DNA of 64,000 nucleotides from NCBI RefSeq assembly GCF_018129385.1, contig NZ_JAFCLN010000006.1, positions 62,001-126,000 on the forward strand, written 5' to 3'. The notes under the pieces were generated by a model that saw only the letters and a list, made by a program, of their open reading frames with translations, was not told where the DNA came from and did no database searches. Of the stretch, positions 1-9,085 are shown one piece after another. Numbering within the stretch: position 1 is the stretch's first letter; the number at the start of each line of letters is the position of its first letter. This DNA is from Bradyrhizobium lablabi (GTDB lineage Bacteria; Pseudomonadota; Alphaproteobacteria; Rhizobiales; Xanthobacteraceae). Made by a program: the position numbers and the translations under genes.

Positions 1-721
1 GCGTGGCCGACGGCGGCAGCGTGGTCAGTGCGGCGCTCTGGCCGGGAACAGGACCGGCGGCGCGCGGTTGCGGCGGCGGTCCCGCCGGGCTGGTGCGGGC
101 GAGATCGAGCGGTTCCCCTGCCCCGCGTCCGCCGGGCGCGCCGACCACCGGCTCGGGCGAGACCGGCATCTGCCCGCCGCCGAGTGCGCGCGGTGCGCCG
201 GGCGCGTTGGGATTTTGGTTGGGATCGAAGGCATCGCCGCGGCGGCGGTTACCGACCGGCGCCGCCGGATCCTGGACGATCGGCGCGGGCGAAGCGATCT
301 GCGGTTCATAGCCGCCCTGCCGCTGCGGGTAGGTCTGCTGCTGCGGATAGCCCTGCTGCGGATAACCCGCCTGCGCCGGCGGCTGCTGATATCCGCCCTG
401 CTGGTAACCGGGTTGCTGCTGGTAACCCGACTGAGGCTGCGGATAGGCCGGGGGCGCGGCGGCAACATTCGGCTGGGCGACGGACGCCGGTGCGCCGGCA
501 GGCGGCACGCTGCCGCCGAGCTGGCGCAGACGTTCCTCGAGCTGCCGGTTGCGGTATTGCAGCTCCTCGTTCTGGCCGGTGAGCTGGCGGAGCTGGTTCT
601 CCAGCCGCTGGATCCGCAATTCGAGGTCCGGATCGTCGGACTGCGCGAAGGCGGAGGGAGCAACGGCGAGCGCCGCAGCGAACGCCACGGCGCGGGTAAT
701 CATATGAAATCTGGATGACAT
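1..721 (-). CDS. cpoB: Cell division coordinator CpoB / YbgF-type Tol-Pal protein, N-terminal part (cut by window edge)
   Basis: The minus-strand frame starting at an ATG at 721 (an alternative in-frame ATG lies at 703) stays open to the window edge, so about 240 residues are visible and the C-terminal TPR repeats lie outside. It opens with a signal peptide ending near AFAQ, followed by a coiled-coil segment rich in Glu, Gln, Leu and Arg (LRQLTGQNEELQYRNRQ region), then a low-complexity Pro/Gln/Tyr/Gly linker with PQQGY-like repeats. CpoB works in the periplasm with the Tol-Pal system and peptidoglycan synthases at the septum. It follows pal on the same strand, with a strong hairpin between them. 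Identity rests on this position plus the signal-peptide, coiled-coil and linker layout. Confidence 0.8.
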   Translation of the reverse strand, partial: MSSRFHMITRAVAFAAALAVAPSAFAQSDDPDLELRIQRLENQLRQLTGQNEELQYRNRQLEERLRQLGGSVPPAGAPASVAQPNVAAAPPAYPQPQSGYQQQPGYQQGGYQQPPAQAGYPQQGYPQQQTYPQRQGGYEPQIASPAPIVQDPAAPVGNRRRGDAFDPNQNPNAPGAPRALGGGQMPVSPEPVVGAPGGRGAGEPLDLARTSPAGPPPQPRAAGPVPGQSAALTTLPPSAT

Positions 722-832
722 TTTGGCCTGACGACGATCATCTGACATCGAAAGCGGAAATCACAGGACGCATGGACTACGCCGGAATTGTGACTGAACA
801 AACATTCACGTAGAGCGCCTCAAAAGGCAAAA

Positions 833-854
833 CCGGCGCCCCGAGGGGCGCCGG
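833..854 (-). terminator. Strong hairpin between pal and cpoB
   Basis: A perfect 10-bp inverted repeat (CCGGCGCCCC at 833-842, GGGGCGCCGG at 845-854). Read on the minus strand, just after pal, it is followed by a T-rich stretch (TTTTGCCTTTTG). This looks like a rho-independent terminator or attenuator that would lower transcription of cpoB relative to pal. Confidence 0.7.
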
Positions 855-886
855 CGATGAAATCGGCTCTGGCTTTCGCACCAGCT

Positions 887-1375
887 TTACGAACTGGCGT
901 TCAGCACGGTAACGGCGCGGCGGTTCTGCGACCAGCAGGAGATGTCGTTACAGACCGCAACCGGACGCTCCTTGCCGTAGGAGATGGTGCGCATGCGGCT
1001 AGGATCGATACCGCGGGAGGCCAGGAAGGAGCGGACCGACTGGGCGCGGCGGGCGCCGAGCGCGATGTTGTATTCGCGTGTGCCGCGCTCATCGGCATGG
1101 CCTTCGATGGTGAAAGCGTAACGATTATACTGTTGTAGCCACTGCGCCTGCCGTTCCAGCGTGGCGATCGCCTGCGGGGTCAGATCGGTCTGGTCGCTTT
1201 CGAAGAACACGCGGTCGCCGACATTGACCACGAAGTCCTGCTGGCTGCCGGGGGTGGCGGCGTTCGCCATCGCATCGGTTGCAGCGTTCTTGTTGGCGCA
1301 GGCGCCCATCGCCAGCGCCACCGCCAGCACCGCGGCCAGCTTCAATCCCTGGAGGATACGCATCTGATGTTTCAT
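887..1375 (-). CDS. pal: Peptidoglycan-associated outer-membrane lipoprotein Pal
   Basis: A 162-residue lipoprotein. A basic start and hydrophobic stretch lead to a lipobox (LAMGAC), so Cys would be lipidated and anchored to the outer membrane. The C-terminal half is an OmpA-like peptidoglycan-binding domain with the expected FEGHADERGTREYN-type signature (here TIEGHADERGTREYNIALG), GARRAQSVRSFL and a closing Arg-rich segment (QNRRAVTVL). Pal ties the outer membrane to peptidoglycan and is the partner of TolB. The ATG at 1375 has a GGAGG site upstream; an upstream ATG at 1405 is possible. Normally this gene directly follows tolB, but here tolB is about 46 kb away, so pal must have its own promoter in 1376-1629, where no other feature is seen. 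Confidence 0.95.
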   Translation of the reverse strand: MKHQMRILQGLKLAAVLAVALAMGACANKNAATDAMANAATPGSQQDFVVNVGDRVFFESDQTDLTPQAIATLERQAQWLQQYNRYAFTIEGHADERGTREYNIALGARRAQSVRSFLASRGIDPSRMRTISYGKERPVAVCNDISCWSQNRRAVTVLNASS

Positions 1376-1629
1376 TCCGGGAGCCTCCACGCTCACGTTC
1401 GTCATACTGTCATCGGTCTACAGGGGGTTGGTTAAGCGAACGTTCCGTCAACCTTGATGGGGTGTTTCCAAACCCCGTCAAATGCCGGCAAATCCCCAAA
1501 AGCGGCCGGGACAGTTAATGATTTGTAAATGTGGCGCGACGGTGAAGGCAAGGGTTCCCAAGGGGTTGGAGCACAAGTTTCAGCCGAGGCGTGCCCGATC
1601 GGCCATACCCAGTCCAGCCGCCGCCCGGC

Positions 1630-1762
1630 CGTCATACCCGCGAAAGCGGGTATCCAGTACGCCGCGGCCTCTCGGTTCAATCATTTAATGTCTCTGGAAT
1701 ACTGGATCCCCGCCTTCCGCCTTCGCTCTGCGAGCTACGGCGGACAAGTCGCGGGGATGACG
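1630..1762. repeat. Palindromic dispersed repeat with a nested insertion
   Basis: Left arm CGTCATACCCGCGAAAGCGGG (1630-1650 region) and right arm ending in CGCGGGGATGACG (1750-1762) form a large imperfect inverted repeat, with tatccagta/tactggat pairing inside. The right arm is interrupted by about 35 bases (near 1715-1749) that themselves form a small palindrome (ttccgcc...ggcgga). This resembles intergenic repeats that recur in Bradyrhizobium genomes, as remembered. Confidence 0.7.
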
Positions 1763-1774
1763 ACTGAATGTGTG

Positions 1775-2300
1775 TTCGCGTTCTCACGACGCGATTTGCG
1801 CCCGAGCTTTTCAAAATTCATCGCGCCTCTAAGGGTAGAGGGCGCAGGGAATGCCGGGTGCGCGCTGCACCCGAGGTCTCGTGTGCGCTGCTTGCGCATT
1901 AAAAAACTGCACACGAGCATACAGGTGAGCGGAGAACACTCCGACATCCCCTGCGCAATGGCTTTACGGCTTATATCGCGCTCTCCCTGGTGAGCGGGCT
2001 TGTTGTCACCATCGCCTCGCGGAAATTCCGCAAGGCTTAGCGCCAGCGTCGCGGCGCCAGGACCACACGACTTCGCCGTACGCCCTTGTTCAGTCGTCTG
2101 CTGAACAAGCGCGTCCATCGCATCCCATCCCAACGTTTGGTGGCGACGGCCAACGCCCCTCCTCGGGGATGAGGTGGCGCTGTTATAATTCTGATTTGCC
2201 GAAATTGACAAGCGGAATATTTTTGATTTCAGGGCTTGACATGACTTCCGAAAATCAGAATTTGATTTGCCCGTCCGGGCCGAATTGGCCACTGACGATT
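1775..2300. repeat. Long non-coding dispersed repeat of Bradyrhizobium type
   Basis: About 500 bases without a convincing gene. It contains short inverted repeats (for example GTGCGCGCTGCAC, and gtgtgc paired with gcacac around 1880-1915) and the segment caagcggaatatttttgatt. I recognise it from memory as a sequence found in many intergenic sites of Bradyrhizobium, often mis-annotated as a small hypothetical protein. An open frame on the minus strand (1735-2292) runs through it, but its composition is Ser/Arg/Cys-rich and not protein-like. Confidence 0.55.
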
Positions 2301-2415
2301 ACGTCGGCCGAGGCTTTTGGCGGAATTTTGCCGCACACGATGACGACGGCCTTGATCCAAAGCAGGACATGCCGAAGCGGGCCTTGCATGGACGCCAGCC
2401 GATCAAAACTTCGGG

Positions 2416-2679
2416 CTATTTACCCTTGGTATCGACCTTTGCTTTTTCGTCCTCGTTCATTTTCTTCACGACGGGATCGCGACCAGCTTCGCCGGTGGTC
2501 TGGGTCGTGGTGGCCGGCGGGCTTGCGTTCGGCAAGGAAGATTGCCCGGGAGGCGTGGTCGCAGGCCGCGTTGCCGTCGCGCCCGGCGGCGACTGCGTTT
2601 GAGCGGTCGCCGCCTGCGTATTCAATAGAAGCACGCTCGACAGCAGCATCTGCGCGAGCGAAGTTGCGTTAGGCTTCAT
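2416..2679 (-). CDS. Small secreted protein of unknown function
   Basis: An 87-residue protein with a signal peptide (positively charged start, hydrophobic [15 protein letters not shown], cleavage near ATAQ). The mature part is a Pro/Thr/Ala-rich unstructured segment ending in a charged tail ([16 protein letters not shown]). A GGAG-like site lies upstream of the ATG. No family is recognised. It stands 53 bases downstream of the molybdenum hydroxylase pair on the same strand and may be read from that operon; a role cannot be deduced. Confidence 0.7.
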   Translation of the reverse strand: MKPNATSLAQMLLSSVLLLNTQAATAQTQSPPGATATRPATTPPGQSSLPNASPPATTTQTTGEAGRDPVVKKMNEDEKAKVDTKGK

Positions 2680-2732
2680 CGATCCGACTCCTCATCAGAT
2701 CGAAGAAAACGGACCGCACGGTCCAACGTTCC

Positions 2733-5051
2733 TCACGCCTCCAATTGCTTGCCGATCGGCAGTGTGCGGATGCGCTTGCCGGTCGCGGCGAAGATCGCGT
2801 TGATCAGCGCCGGTGCAAAGGGCGGCACGCCGGGCTCGCCAACGCCGCTTGGCGGCGTATCGGGAGCCGGAGGCACGATGTAGACGTTGGTCACGGCAGG
2901 CGACTCGTCGATCCGGATCACCGGGAAGTCGTCATAATTGCCCTGCTGCACCTTGCCGTCCTTGAAGGTAATCTCGCCATGTTTGACGAGGCTCATACCC
3001 ATGATCGCGGCGCCCTCGATCTGCGACTGGATCCGCTCCGGATTGACGTAGGTTCCGCAATCGATGGCGGTATCGACCCGCGGCACGGTGAGCTTCCCCT
3101 TGTCGTCGACCGCCACCTCGACGATCGTCGCGATATAGCTGACGAAGCTGCGATGCGCGGCAATGCCGAGCCCGTGTCCCTTTGGAACGGAGCGCCCCCA
3201 GCCGCCCTTGTCTGCGACCAGTTCGACGACCTTGCGCAGACGGGCCGTATCGATCGGATAGCTTTCATAGGGCTCGCCGTAGTTCCAGAGGTCCTTCACG
3301 GAATCCAGTTTGAGAATCCGCGGAGAGCCGATCAATTCGAGCAACATGTCCTTTTGATCGCGCTTGGTGGCATGGGCTATTTCAGCGGCCATCGACTGTA
3401 CCGCGAAGGCGCGCGGAATGTTCGATACGGCGCGGAACCAGCCGATACGGGTATGCGCGGCCGCCTCCGGATTCTCGCATTGCACATTGGCGATCTCGAA
3501 GGGCATGTCGACCAGTCCCATGCCGAGTTCGAACGGCGCCTGATGCTTTGCACCGGCGGCAAACGTGGAGGCGATGCTCGGTGCGACGCTGCGATGCCGC
3601 CATGCCGTCACCTTGCCGCTCTTGTCGAGACCGGCCTCGATGCGTTCCACCGAGACGGTGTGCAGGAAGCCGTTGCGAACGTCGTCTTCCCGCGTCCATT
3701 GCACCTTGACGGGCGCGCCGAGTTCCTTTGAAAGCAAGGCCGCCTCGATGGCGTAATCGCATTTCGATTTGCGCCCAAAGCCGCCGCCGAGCAGGGTGAC
3801 ATTGACGGTGACATTCTCCTGGGGAATGCCGAGCGTCTTGGCGACGTCCTCGCGCGTTCCGCCGGCGCTTTGCACCGGCGCCCAGATCTCCGCCTTGTCG
3901 CCCTTGACATCGGCGACCGCGACCGGCGGCTCCATGGCAACATGGGCGAGATGCGGCAGATAGTACTCACCTACGATCACCCTGTCGGCGCCTTTCAGGG
4001 CGGCTTCCACGTCCCCCTCCTTGCGTACGACTAGGCCGGGTTTCCGCGCCGCTTCCTCAAGCTCGGCGCGGTAGGCGGCCGACTCGTATTTGCCGTTGGG
4101 GCCGTCGTCCCAGACGATCGTCAGGGCGTCGCGGCCCTTGATCGCAGCGCCGGTGTTGCGCGCGATCACCGCGACGCCCCCGAGCGGCTGGAATTTTGAA
4201 GGCCACGGCCAGCCTTTGACTTCCATCACTTTCTCGACGCCGGAGACCTTCATCGCCGCCGCCCCGTCGAACGAAGCGACCTTGCCGCCAGTTACCGGCG
4301 GCCGGGCGATGACGGCGTATTTCATCCCGGGCAGGCGGACGTCGGCGCCGTACCGCGCGGTTCCCACCGTGATATCGCGGAGGTCGACCATGCTGATCTG
4401 GCCCTTGCCCAGATAGCGGAAGTCCTTGGGGTCCTTCAGCCTGAGCCCTTCGACACTTGGCACCGACTCTTTGGCGGCGTCGGCCGCCAGATCGCCGAAG
4501 CCGATGCGGCGTCCGCTGGCACTGTGGACGACCTCGTGATTGACCGCTTTCACTTCGGTGGCCGGAACGCCCCAGCGTTTCGCCGCCGCACCTTCGAGCA
4601 TGGTCCGCGCCGAAGCGCCGATCTGGCGCATCGGCATCAGGTAGTGCCGGGTGCTGCGCGATCCGTCGGTATCCTGGTTGCCGAATTTGGCTTCGTCTCC
4701 GTGGGCCTGCTGGACCTTTACGCGGGACCAATCGGCTTCCATTTCTTCGGCAACGATCATCGGCAGGCTGGTGCGGACGCCCGTTCCCATTTCGGCGCGG
4801 TGCGCGACGATGGTGACGATGCCGTCAGGGGCGATCGCAACGAACACGCGGGGATCCACGACGGTGCCGTGCGGCATCTTGTCCGCGCCGGTCTTGTAAG
4901 CGGCAAGGGCGGGCCGTGACATCACCGGTGCGGCCAGCACGAACCCGCCGGCCAGCCCGAGACCTTTCAGGATGCTGCGGCGTGAAACGTTGTCGACCTT
5001 GACGTAACGCTCAAAGCCGCGAAGCGTTTTGGGATTGGTTATGATGTTCAT
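2733..5051 (-). CDS. Molybdopterin-binding subunit of a secreted xanthine dehydrogenase family enzyme (isoquinoline 1-oxidoreductase beta type)
   Basis: A 772-residue protein starting with a Tat signal ([14 protein letters not shown], residues about 25-40, then [10 protein letters not shown]). It has the two aldehyde oxidase/xanthine dehydrogenase molybdopterin-binding regions ([42 protein letters not shown] with the catalytic Glu near the end). Enzymes of this family hydroxylate N-heterocycles or oxidise aldehydes and pass electrons to a [2Fe-2S] subunit. The start at 5051 follows the small-subunit stop (5054) by two bases. The open frame continues upstream to 5381, but that stretch overlaps the other gene and is not protein-like. 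A cytochrome c partner often encoded with this type is absent here. Substrate unknown. Confidence 0.9.
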   Translation of the reverse strand: MNIITNPKTLRGFERYVKVDNVSRRSILKGLGLAGGFVLAAPVMSRPALAAYKTGADKMPHGTVVDPRVFVAIAPDGIVTIVAHRAEMGTGVRTSLPMIVAEEMEADWSRVKVQQAHGDEAKFGNQDTDGSRSTRHYLMPMRQIGASARTMLEGAAAKRWGVPATEVKAVNHEVVHSASGRRIGFGDLAADAAKESVPSVEGLRLKDPKDFRYLGKGQISMVDLRDITVGTARYGADVRLPGMKYAVIARPPVTGGKVASFDGAAAMKVSGVEKVMEVKGWPWPSKFQPLGGVAVIARNTGAAIKGRDALTIVWDDGPNGKYESAAYRAELEEAARKPGLVVRKEGDVEAALKGADRVIVGEYYLPHLAHVAMEPPVAVADVKGDKAEIWAPVQSAGGTREDVAKTLGIPQENVTVNVTLLGGGFGRKSKCDYAIEAALLSKELGAPVKVQWTREDDVRNGFLHTVSVERIEAGLDKSGKVTAWRHRSVAPSIASTFAAGAKHQAPFELGMGLVDMPFEIANVQCENPEAAAHTRIGWFRAVSNIPRAFAVQSMAAEIAHATKRDQKDMLLELIGSPRILKLDSVKDLWNYGEPYESYPIDTARLRKVVELVADKGGWGRSVPKGHGLGIAAHRSFVSYIATIVEVAVDDKGKLTVPRVDTAIDCGTYVNPERIQSQIEGAAIMGMSLVKHGEITFKDGKVQQGNYDDFPVIRIDESPAVTNVYIVPPAPDTPPSGVGEPGVPPFAPALINAIFAATGKRIRTLPIGKQLEA

Positions 5052-5053
5052 GA

Positions 5054-5506
5054 TCAGACCCCCGTCGATGCGAGGTGAACCGCGTTTTCGATGCGCTGAT
5101 AGCAACCGCAGCGGCAGATATTGCCCGCCATCGCCTCGCGTATCTGATCGTGCGTGGGCTTTGGATTTTCGATCAGCAGCGCGGCGGCCTGCATGATCTG
5201 GCCAACCTGGCAATAGCCGCATTGCGGGACATTCAGTTGACGCCAGGCCTTCTGAACGGCGTGATCTCCGGTCGGGTGAAGGCCTTCGATTGTCGTGACC
5301 TGCCGGCCGACCACGTCGGAGACCGAAGTGATGCAGGCGCGGACGGCCTGTTTGTCGACGATGACGGTGCATGCGCCGCACAAGGCCTGGCCACAGCCAT
5401 ATTTGGTGCCTGTCAGGCCGGCCTCGTCGCGGAGAAACCAGAGCAGCGAAAGATCAGGGTCGCCGTCCCAGTTCCGTTCCTGACCATTGATCTGCAATTT
5501 GATCAT
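5054..5506 (-). CDS. (2Fe-2S)-binding small subunit of the molybdenum hydroxylase
   Basis: A 150-residue protein with a plant-type ferredoxin domain (CGQALCGACTVIVDKQAVRAC, residues about 38-58) followed by a four-helix [2Fe-2S] domain (CGYCQVGQIM and CRCGCYQRI), eight cluster cysteines in the order typical of the isoquinoline 1-oxidoreductase alpha / xanthine dehydrogenase small subunit. It carries no signal peptide, so it is probably exported together with the Tat-signal-bearing large subunit encoded two bases downstream. It transfers electrons from the Mo site to an unknown acceptor. The 280 bases upstream (5507-5787) hold no gene. Confidence 0.93.
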   Translation of the reverse strand: MIKLQINGQERNWDGDPDLSLLWFLRDEAGLTGTKYGCGQALCGACTVIVDKQAVRACITSVSDVVGRQVTTIEGLHPTGDHAVQKAWRQLNVPQCGYCQVGQIMQAAALLIENPKPTHDQIREAMAGNICRCGCYQRIENAVHLASTGV

Positions 5507-5787
5507 GACGCGCCTCCCTCCTGGCGTTTGTTAATGCAACGAAACCGGCTTCCTTGAGTGATCCCAAGGAAGGCCTGACCCTCGACGACAAAAAGAGAGC
5601 TGTTTGAACGTGGCCGTTGCGAACTCGCCCTCCCCCTTTTCTTCAAGGGCCGGGCTACAGAGCGTACAACAAAGCAGCGTGAACAGAATTCACGATGCCT
5701 TGTTTTCCCGTTTCAGGAACTGGATGGCCGGGTGTACAGATCAGCCCCGTCCGATCGATTTGTCGCGGCTGCCTGCCGCACCTCTCC

Positions 5788-7000
5788 CTATTTGACCAAT
5801 GCGCAGCCGCCGTCGGCCATCGGCCGGAATGCCTGATCGGCCGGGATGGTGGAGATCAGCTTGTAATAATCGTACGGATATTTCGACTCGTCCGGCTTCT
5901 TCACCTCGAACAGATACATCGGGTGAACGACGCGTCCATCCTGGCGGATCGCAACGTCGCCGAACAGCTTGTCCTTGCCTTTGAACTTCTTCATCTGCGG
6001 CACGACGTTCTTTGCGTCGTCGCTGCCTGTGGCCGCAACCGCGTTGAGATAAGCGAGCGTGGAAGCATAGACGCCGGCCTGGTTGGCGCTCGGCATCTTG
6101 CCGTTCATTCCAGGACGCGCGGCAAAGCGCTTTGCGAAGGCGCGGGTGTCGTCGTCCATGTCCCAATAAAAGGACTCGAGGATTTGCAGGCCCTGCGCGA
6201 CCTTCAATCCCATCCCATGCACGTCGTTGACGAACAGCAGAAACGCCACCATGGTCTGGCCGCCCTGCTGGATGCCGAATTCGGCCGCCTGTTTCACGGC
6301 GTTGATGGTGTCGCCGCCGGCATTGGCAAGGCCGATCACCTTGGCCTTCGAGTTCTGCGCCTGTAGCAGGAAGGACGCGAAATCGGACGTGCCGAGCGGG
6401 TGCTTGCTGGAGCCGAGAACCTTGCCGCCGTGCTTCTCGATGTAATTGGTGGCTTCCGCCTCGATGCCCTGCCCGAGCGCATAGTTGACCGTGATGAAAT
6501 ACCAGTCCTTCCCGCCGCGCGCCATCATTGCGGACGCGGTGGTGTTGCCGGTGGCCCAGGCATCGTTGACCCATTGAATGGTGTTGGGCGAACAGGCCTT
6601 GCCGGTGAGATCGGAGCTGGCGGTCGATGACGCCAGGAACGTCATCTTGCTGTCGCGCACCAGCGAATTGATGGTGAGGCCGACCGCCGAGTTCGGCACG
6701 TCGACGATGGCATCGACGCCGTCGACGTCGAGCCATTTGCGCGCGATGGCCGAGCCGACATCGGCCTTGTTCTGGTGGTCGGCATAGACGATCTCGACCT
6801 TGATGTTCTTGGCCCCGCCGTTGAAATCCTCGGCCGCCATACGCGCGGCTTCGACCGAGCCCATGCCGTTGGTGTCCTGGAAAATGCCGGAGATGTCGTT
6901 GAGCACGCCGACGCGCACCACGTCGCCGGAGATTTCCGCATGTGCTGTGCCGGCCGCGCAGGCAAGTCCAAGCGCGGGCGTAGATTCCGGATTTCTTCAT
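5788..7000 (-). CDS. ABC transporter substrate-binding protein (branched-chain amino acid / aromatic acid type), frameshifted in the signal peptide
   Basis: From about 6940 leftward the protein reads EISGDVVRVGVLNDISG and continues as a full periplasmic binding protein of the LivJ-like family (about 380 residues, ending ADGGCALVK). In the same frame the upstream residues spell the end of a signal peptide (ALGLACAAGTAHA), but this frame meets a stop at 6997-6999. The obvious start, ATG at 7000 with a GGGAGGGA ribosome site, opens in another frame (MKKSGIYARA) and shifts away. One extra base somewhere in about 6960-6996 would explain it. Without the shift the protein would have to start at a GTG near 6921 and lack export. 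No permease or ATPase genes are adjacent. It may be a sequencing error or a dead gene. Confidence 0.8.
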
Positions 7001-7055
7001 GGGTCCCTCCCCTAAAATGATTATACTTGAAGTCTGCGGCGCGTCGGCGGCCGGA

Positions 7056-8282
7056 TCAGGCCGGCCTGATCGTGACGGGCAGGCTTTCAAGCCCGCGCAG
7101 CGTGTTGTTGTAGCGGCGCTGCACCTCGCCGGTGATCTCGATCGAAGCGACCTTGCGCGCCAGTGCCGCCATCATCACCTCTCCTTCGAGGCGGGCGACG
7201 AGCTGGCCGACGCACATGTGGATGCCGGAGCCATAGCCGACATGGCCCGAGGTGCGCCGCGTGATGTCGTAGCTGTCGGGGTTCTCCCAACGGCGCGGAT
7301 CGCGGTTGGCGGCGCCGAGGAACATCAGCACCTTCTCGCCCTCGCCGACAGCATGGCCGCCGATCTCGACCTCGCGCGTGGTGGTGCGGAAGAAGGTCTG
7401 CACCGGGCTTTCAAAGCGGACGGCTTCCTCGAACGCGTTGCGCGCCAGCGAGGGATCGGCACGCAGCTTTGCGAGCTGATCGGGAAAGCGCGCCAGGCTG
7501 TAGACGGCGGCGCCGATGCCGTTCACCGTGGTGTCTATACCGGCGGAGAGCAACGAGCGCACCAGCAGCGGCGCCTCGTCGTGCGTGATGGCGCCGGCGT
7601 CCGCCTGCGCATGGACGCAGGCGCCGAGGCCGCCGGGTGCGAGGTTCTCGCGCTGGCATTGCGCGGCGACATAGGCCTGATGTGGCGCTGAGCGCTCGAT
7701 CGCCTCCTTGCGCAGCTCGTTCGGCGGCCCGAAGGCGTTGAACACGAGGCTGGCGTAAGGCAGCAGGTTCTCGCGTCCCTCCTGCTTCAGGCCCAGCGCA
7801 TCGGGAAACACCGAGAGCGGATAGGCCTCGGCCAGATCGGGGATGGCATCAAAACTGCCGCGTGCCAGCAGCTCGTCGACCTTGGCTTCGGCCAGCGCCG
7901 TGAAATGAGCGCGCAGCGGACGCATCGCGCTGGCCGACAGCACCTGGTTCAGCACCGCGCGGGTGCGCGTATGGGCCGGCGGGTCGGCTTCCAGAATGAT
8001 GCTCGGCGGACGCCACGGCTTCTCTTTGGCGAAATCACTGAGGCCCACGCCGCGGCTCGAGCAGAACGTCTCGGGATCGTTGAGCACGGCGTGCACTTGC
8101 TCGTAGCGCGCCACGCCATAGACGCCCCATTTGTCGAGATAAACGAGCGGGCCGGCTTCGCGCAGCTTCGCGTGGGTCGGGAAGGGATCGGCGAAAAATT
8201 CGATCGAGAAGGGATCGAAGTCGAGATGGGGGATCGACCCGCCGGGGCTGCCAGTGGATGCAGCGGAGCTGGATGCCATCAT
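7056..8282 (-). CDS. Cytochrome P450, CYP199A-like (para-substituted benzoate monooxygenase / O-demethylase)
   Basis: A 408-residue soluble P450 with all signatures: I-helix SAGIDTTVNGIG, ExxR in FEEAVRFESP, and heme loop HVGYGSGIHMCVGQLVARLE (limited here to its core GYGSGIHMCVG) with the Cys ligand. The sequence closely matches CYP199A2 of Rhodopseudomonas palustris as I remember it (LVFNAFGPPNELR, PVQTFFRTTTREVE, NNTLRGLESLPV), an enzyme that O-demethylates 4-methoxybenzoate and oxidises related para-substituted benzoates. AGGAGG precedes the ATG at 8282. A divergent MarR gene 89 bases away is the likely regulator. The dedicated [2Fe-2S] ferredoxin and reductase that such a P450 needs are not encoded nearby. 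Confidence 0.93.
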   Translation of the reverse strand: MMASSSAASTGSPGGSIPHLDFDPFSIEFFADPFPTHAKLREAGPLVYLDKWGVYGVARYEQVHAVLNDPETFCSSRGVGLSDFAKEKPWRPPSIILEADPPAHTRTRAVLNQVLSASAMRPLRAHFTALAEAKVDELLARGSFDAIPDLAEAYPLSVFPDALGLKQEGRENLLPYASLVFNAFGPPNELRKEAIERSAPHQAYVAAQCQRENLAPGGLGACVHAQADAGAITHDEAPLLVRSLLSAGIDTTVNGIGAAVYSLARFPDQLAKLRADPSLARNAFEEAVRFESPVQTFFRTTTREVEIGGHAVGEGEKVLMFLGAANRDPRRWENPDSYDITRRTSGHVGYGSGIHMCVGQLVARLEGEVMMAALARKVASIEITGEVQRRYNNTLRGLESLPVTIRPA

Positions 8283-8371
8283 GCTGTCCTCCTGAATTTT
8301 GCGCTTGTGAAGCCTCGCCCCGGGCCTTTATTGGTGGATGTGTTTCCGCACCTTTCACCGCGAACCGACAG

Positions 8372-8869
8372 ATGGCCCCAGGCACGCAAGCGACCAAGCC
8401 GCGCAACGCGCAGGAAAGTCCGACGCTCGATCTCGATCGCTACGTTCCGGCGTTCATCACCTTCATCGCGAACAAGCTGTCGAACAGCGCGACCATCCGC
8501 TATCAGAACGAGTTTGGCGTCAACGTCACCGAGTGGCGGATCATGGCGCTGCTCGCGATCGAGCCCAACATCGCGGCTTCCCGCATCTGCCAGGTGATCG
8601 GGTTCAACAAGGGCCCGGTCAGCCGCACGCTCGCCGAGATGGAGAAGCGCGGCCTTGTCGCGATCAGGACCGACGCCGACGATGCGCGCACCCACTCCAT
8701 ATCGCTGACGGCAAAGGGCCGCGCCACCCACGATCGGGTGATCCTGGTCGCGCTCGACCGGGAGCGCCGGCTGCTGTCGTGCCTGTCCAAAAGTGAGCAC
8801 GAAGTATTGATCGATCTGTTGCGCCGCCTGCACAACAATCTCGGTGCCGTCACCGGCAACGGATCGTAA
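8372..8869 (+). CDS. MarR family transcriptional regulator
   Basis: A 165-residue winged-helix regulator. Helix-turn-helix and wing: VTEWRIMALLAIEPN, ICQVIGFNKGPVSRTLAEMEKRG, then RTDADDARTHSISLTAKG with the conserved DxRxxxxxLT wing pattern. It is divergent to the CYP199A-like gene and probably controls it in response to an aromatic acid, as MarR proteins commonly do next to aromatic degradation genes. The ATG at 8372 is chosen because the family starts shortly before the first helix; the frame is open further upstream to 8258 but would overlap the P450 gene. Confidence 0.9.
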   Translation: MAPGTQATKPRNAQESPTLDLDRYVPAFITFIANKLSNSATIRYQNEFGVNVTEWRIMALLAIEPNIAASRICQVIGFNKGPVSRTLAEMEKRGLVAIRTDADDARTHSISLTAKGRATHDRVILVALDRERRLLSCLSKSEHEVLIDLLRRLHNNLGAVTGNGS

Positions 8870-9043
8870 GGCAGCGGATCGTAAGGCGCGCGGGCCGCGG
8901 CCCGCTGCCGGCGGCGCATGTAGCGTCCGCTCGTCAGACATGCGTCGGCATGCGCCGGGCGCGCTCGCACCAAACATCGCTCCTCCCCGAAGCACGGCGG
9001 TGGATTCACCGCCGTTCCGTTGTTTCGGGAAGCCTCTCACAAA

Positions 9044-9063
9044 TTAGTTGCCTAAGCAACATA
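9044..9063. promoter_or_regulatory. Perfect palindrome resembling a MarR-type operator
   Basis: GTTGC-CTAA-GCAAC (9047-9060) inside TTAGTTGC...GCAACATA. It resembles MarR-family operators of the form TAGTTGC..GCAACTA. It lies in the gap between the convergent MarR and binding-protein genes, 180 bases after the MarR stop, so which promoter it would serve is unclear. Confidence 0.35.
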
Positions 9064-9085
9064 TTTTGGAACCGCCGGTTCCGAG

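Noticed and set aside
1735..2292. 185-codon open frame on the minus strand
   Set aside because: It runs through a dispersed repeat; composition is Ser/Arg/Cys-rich and no domain or ribosome site is seen.
5741..7090. 449-codon minus-strand frame over the ABC binding protein
   Set aside because: Only its first codons at 7000 are meaningful (signal-peptide start); the rest is an Arg-rich shadow of the true frame.
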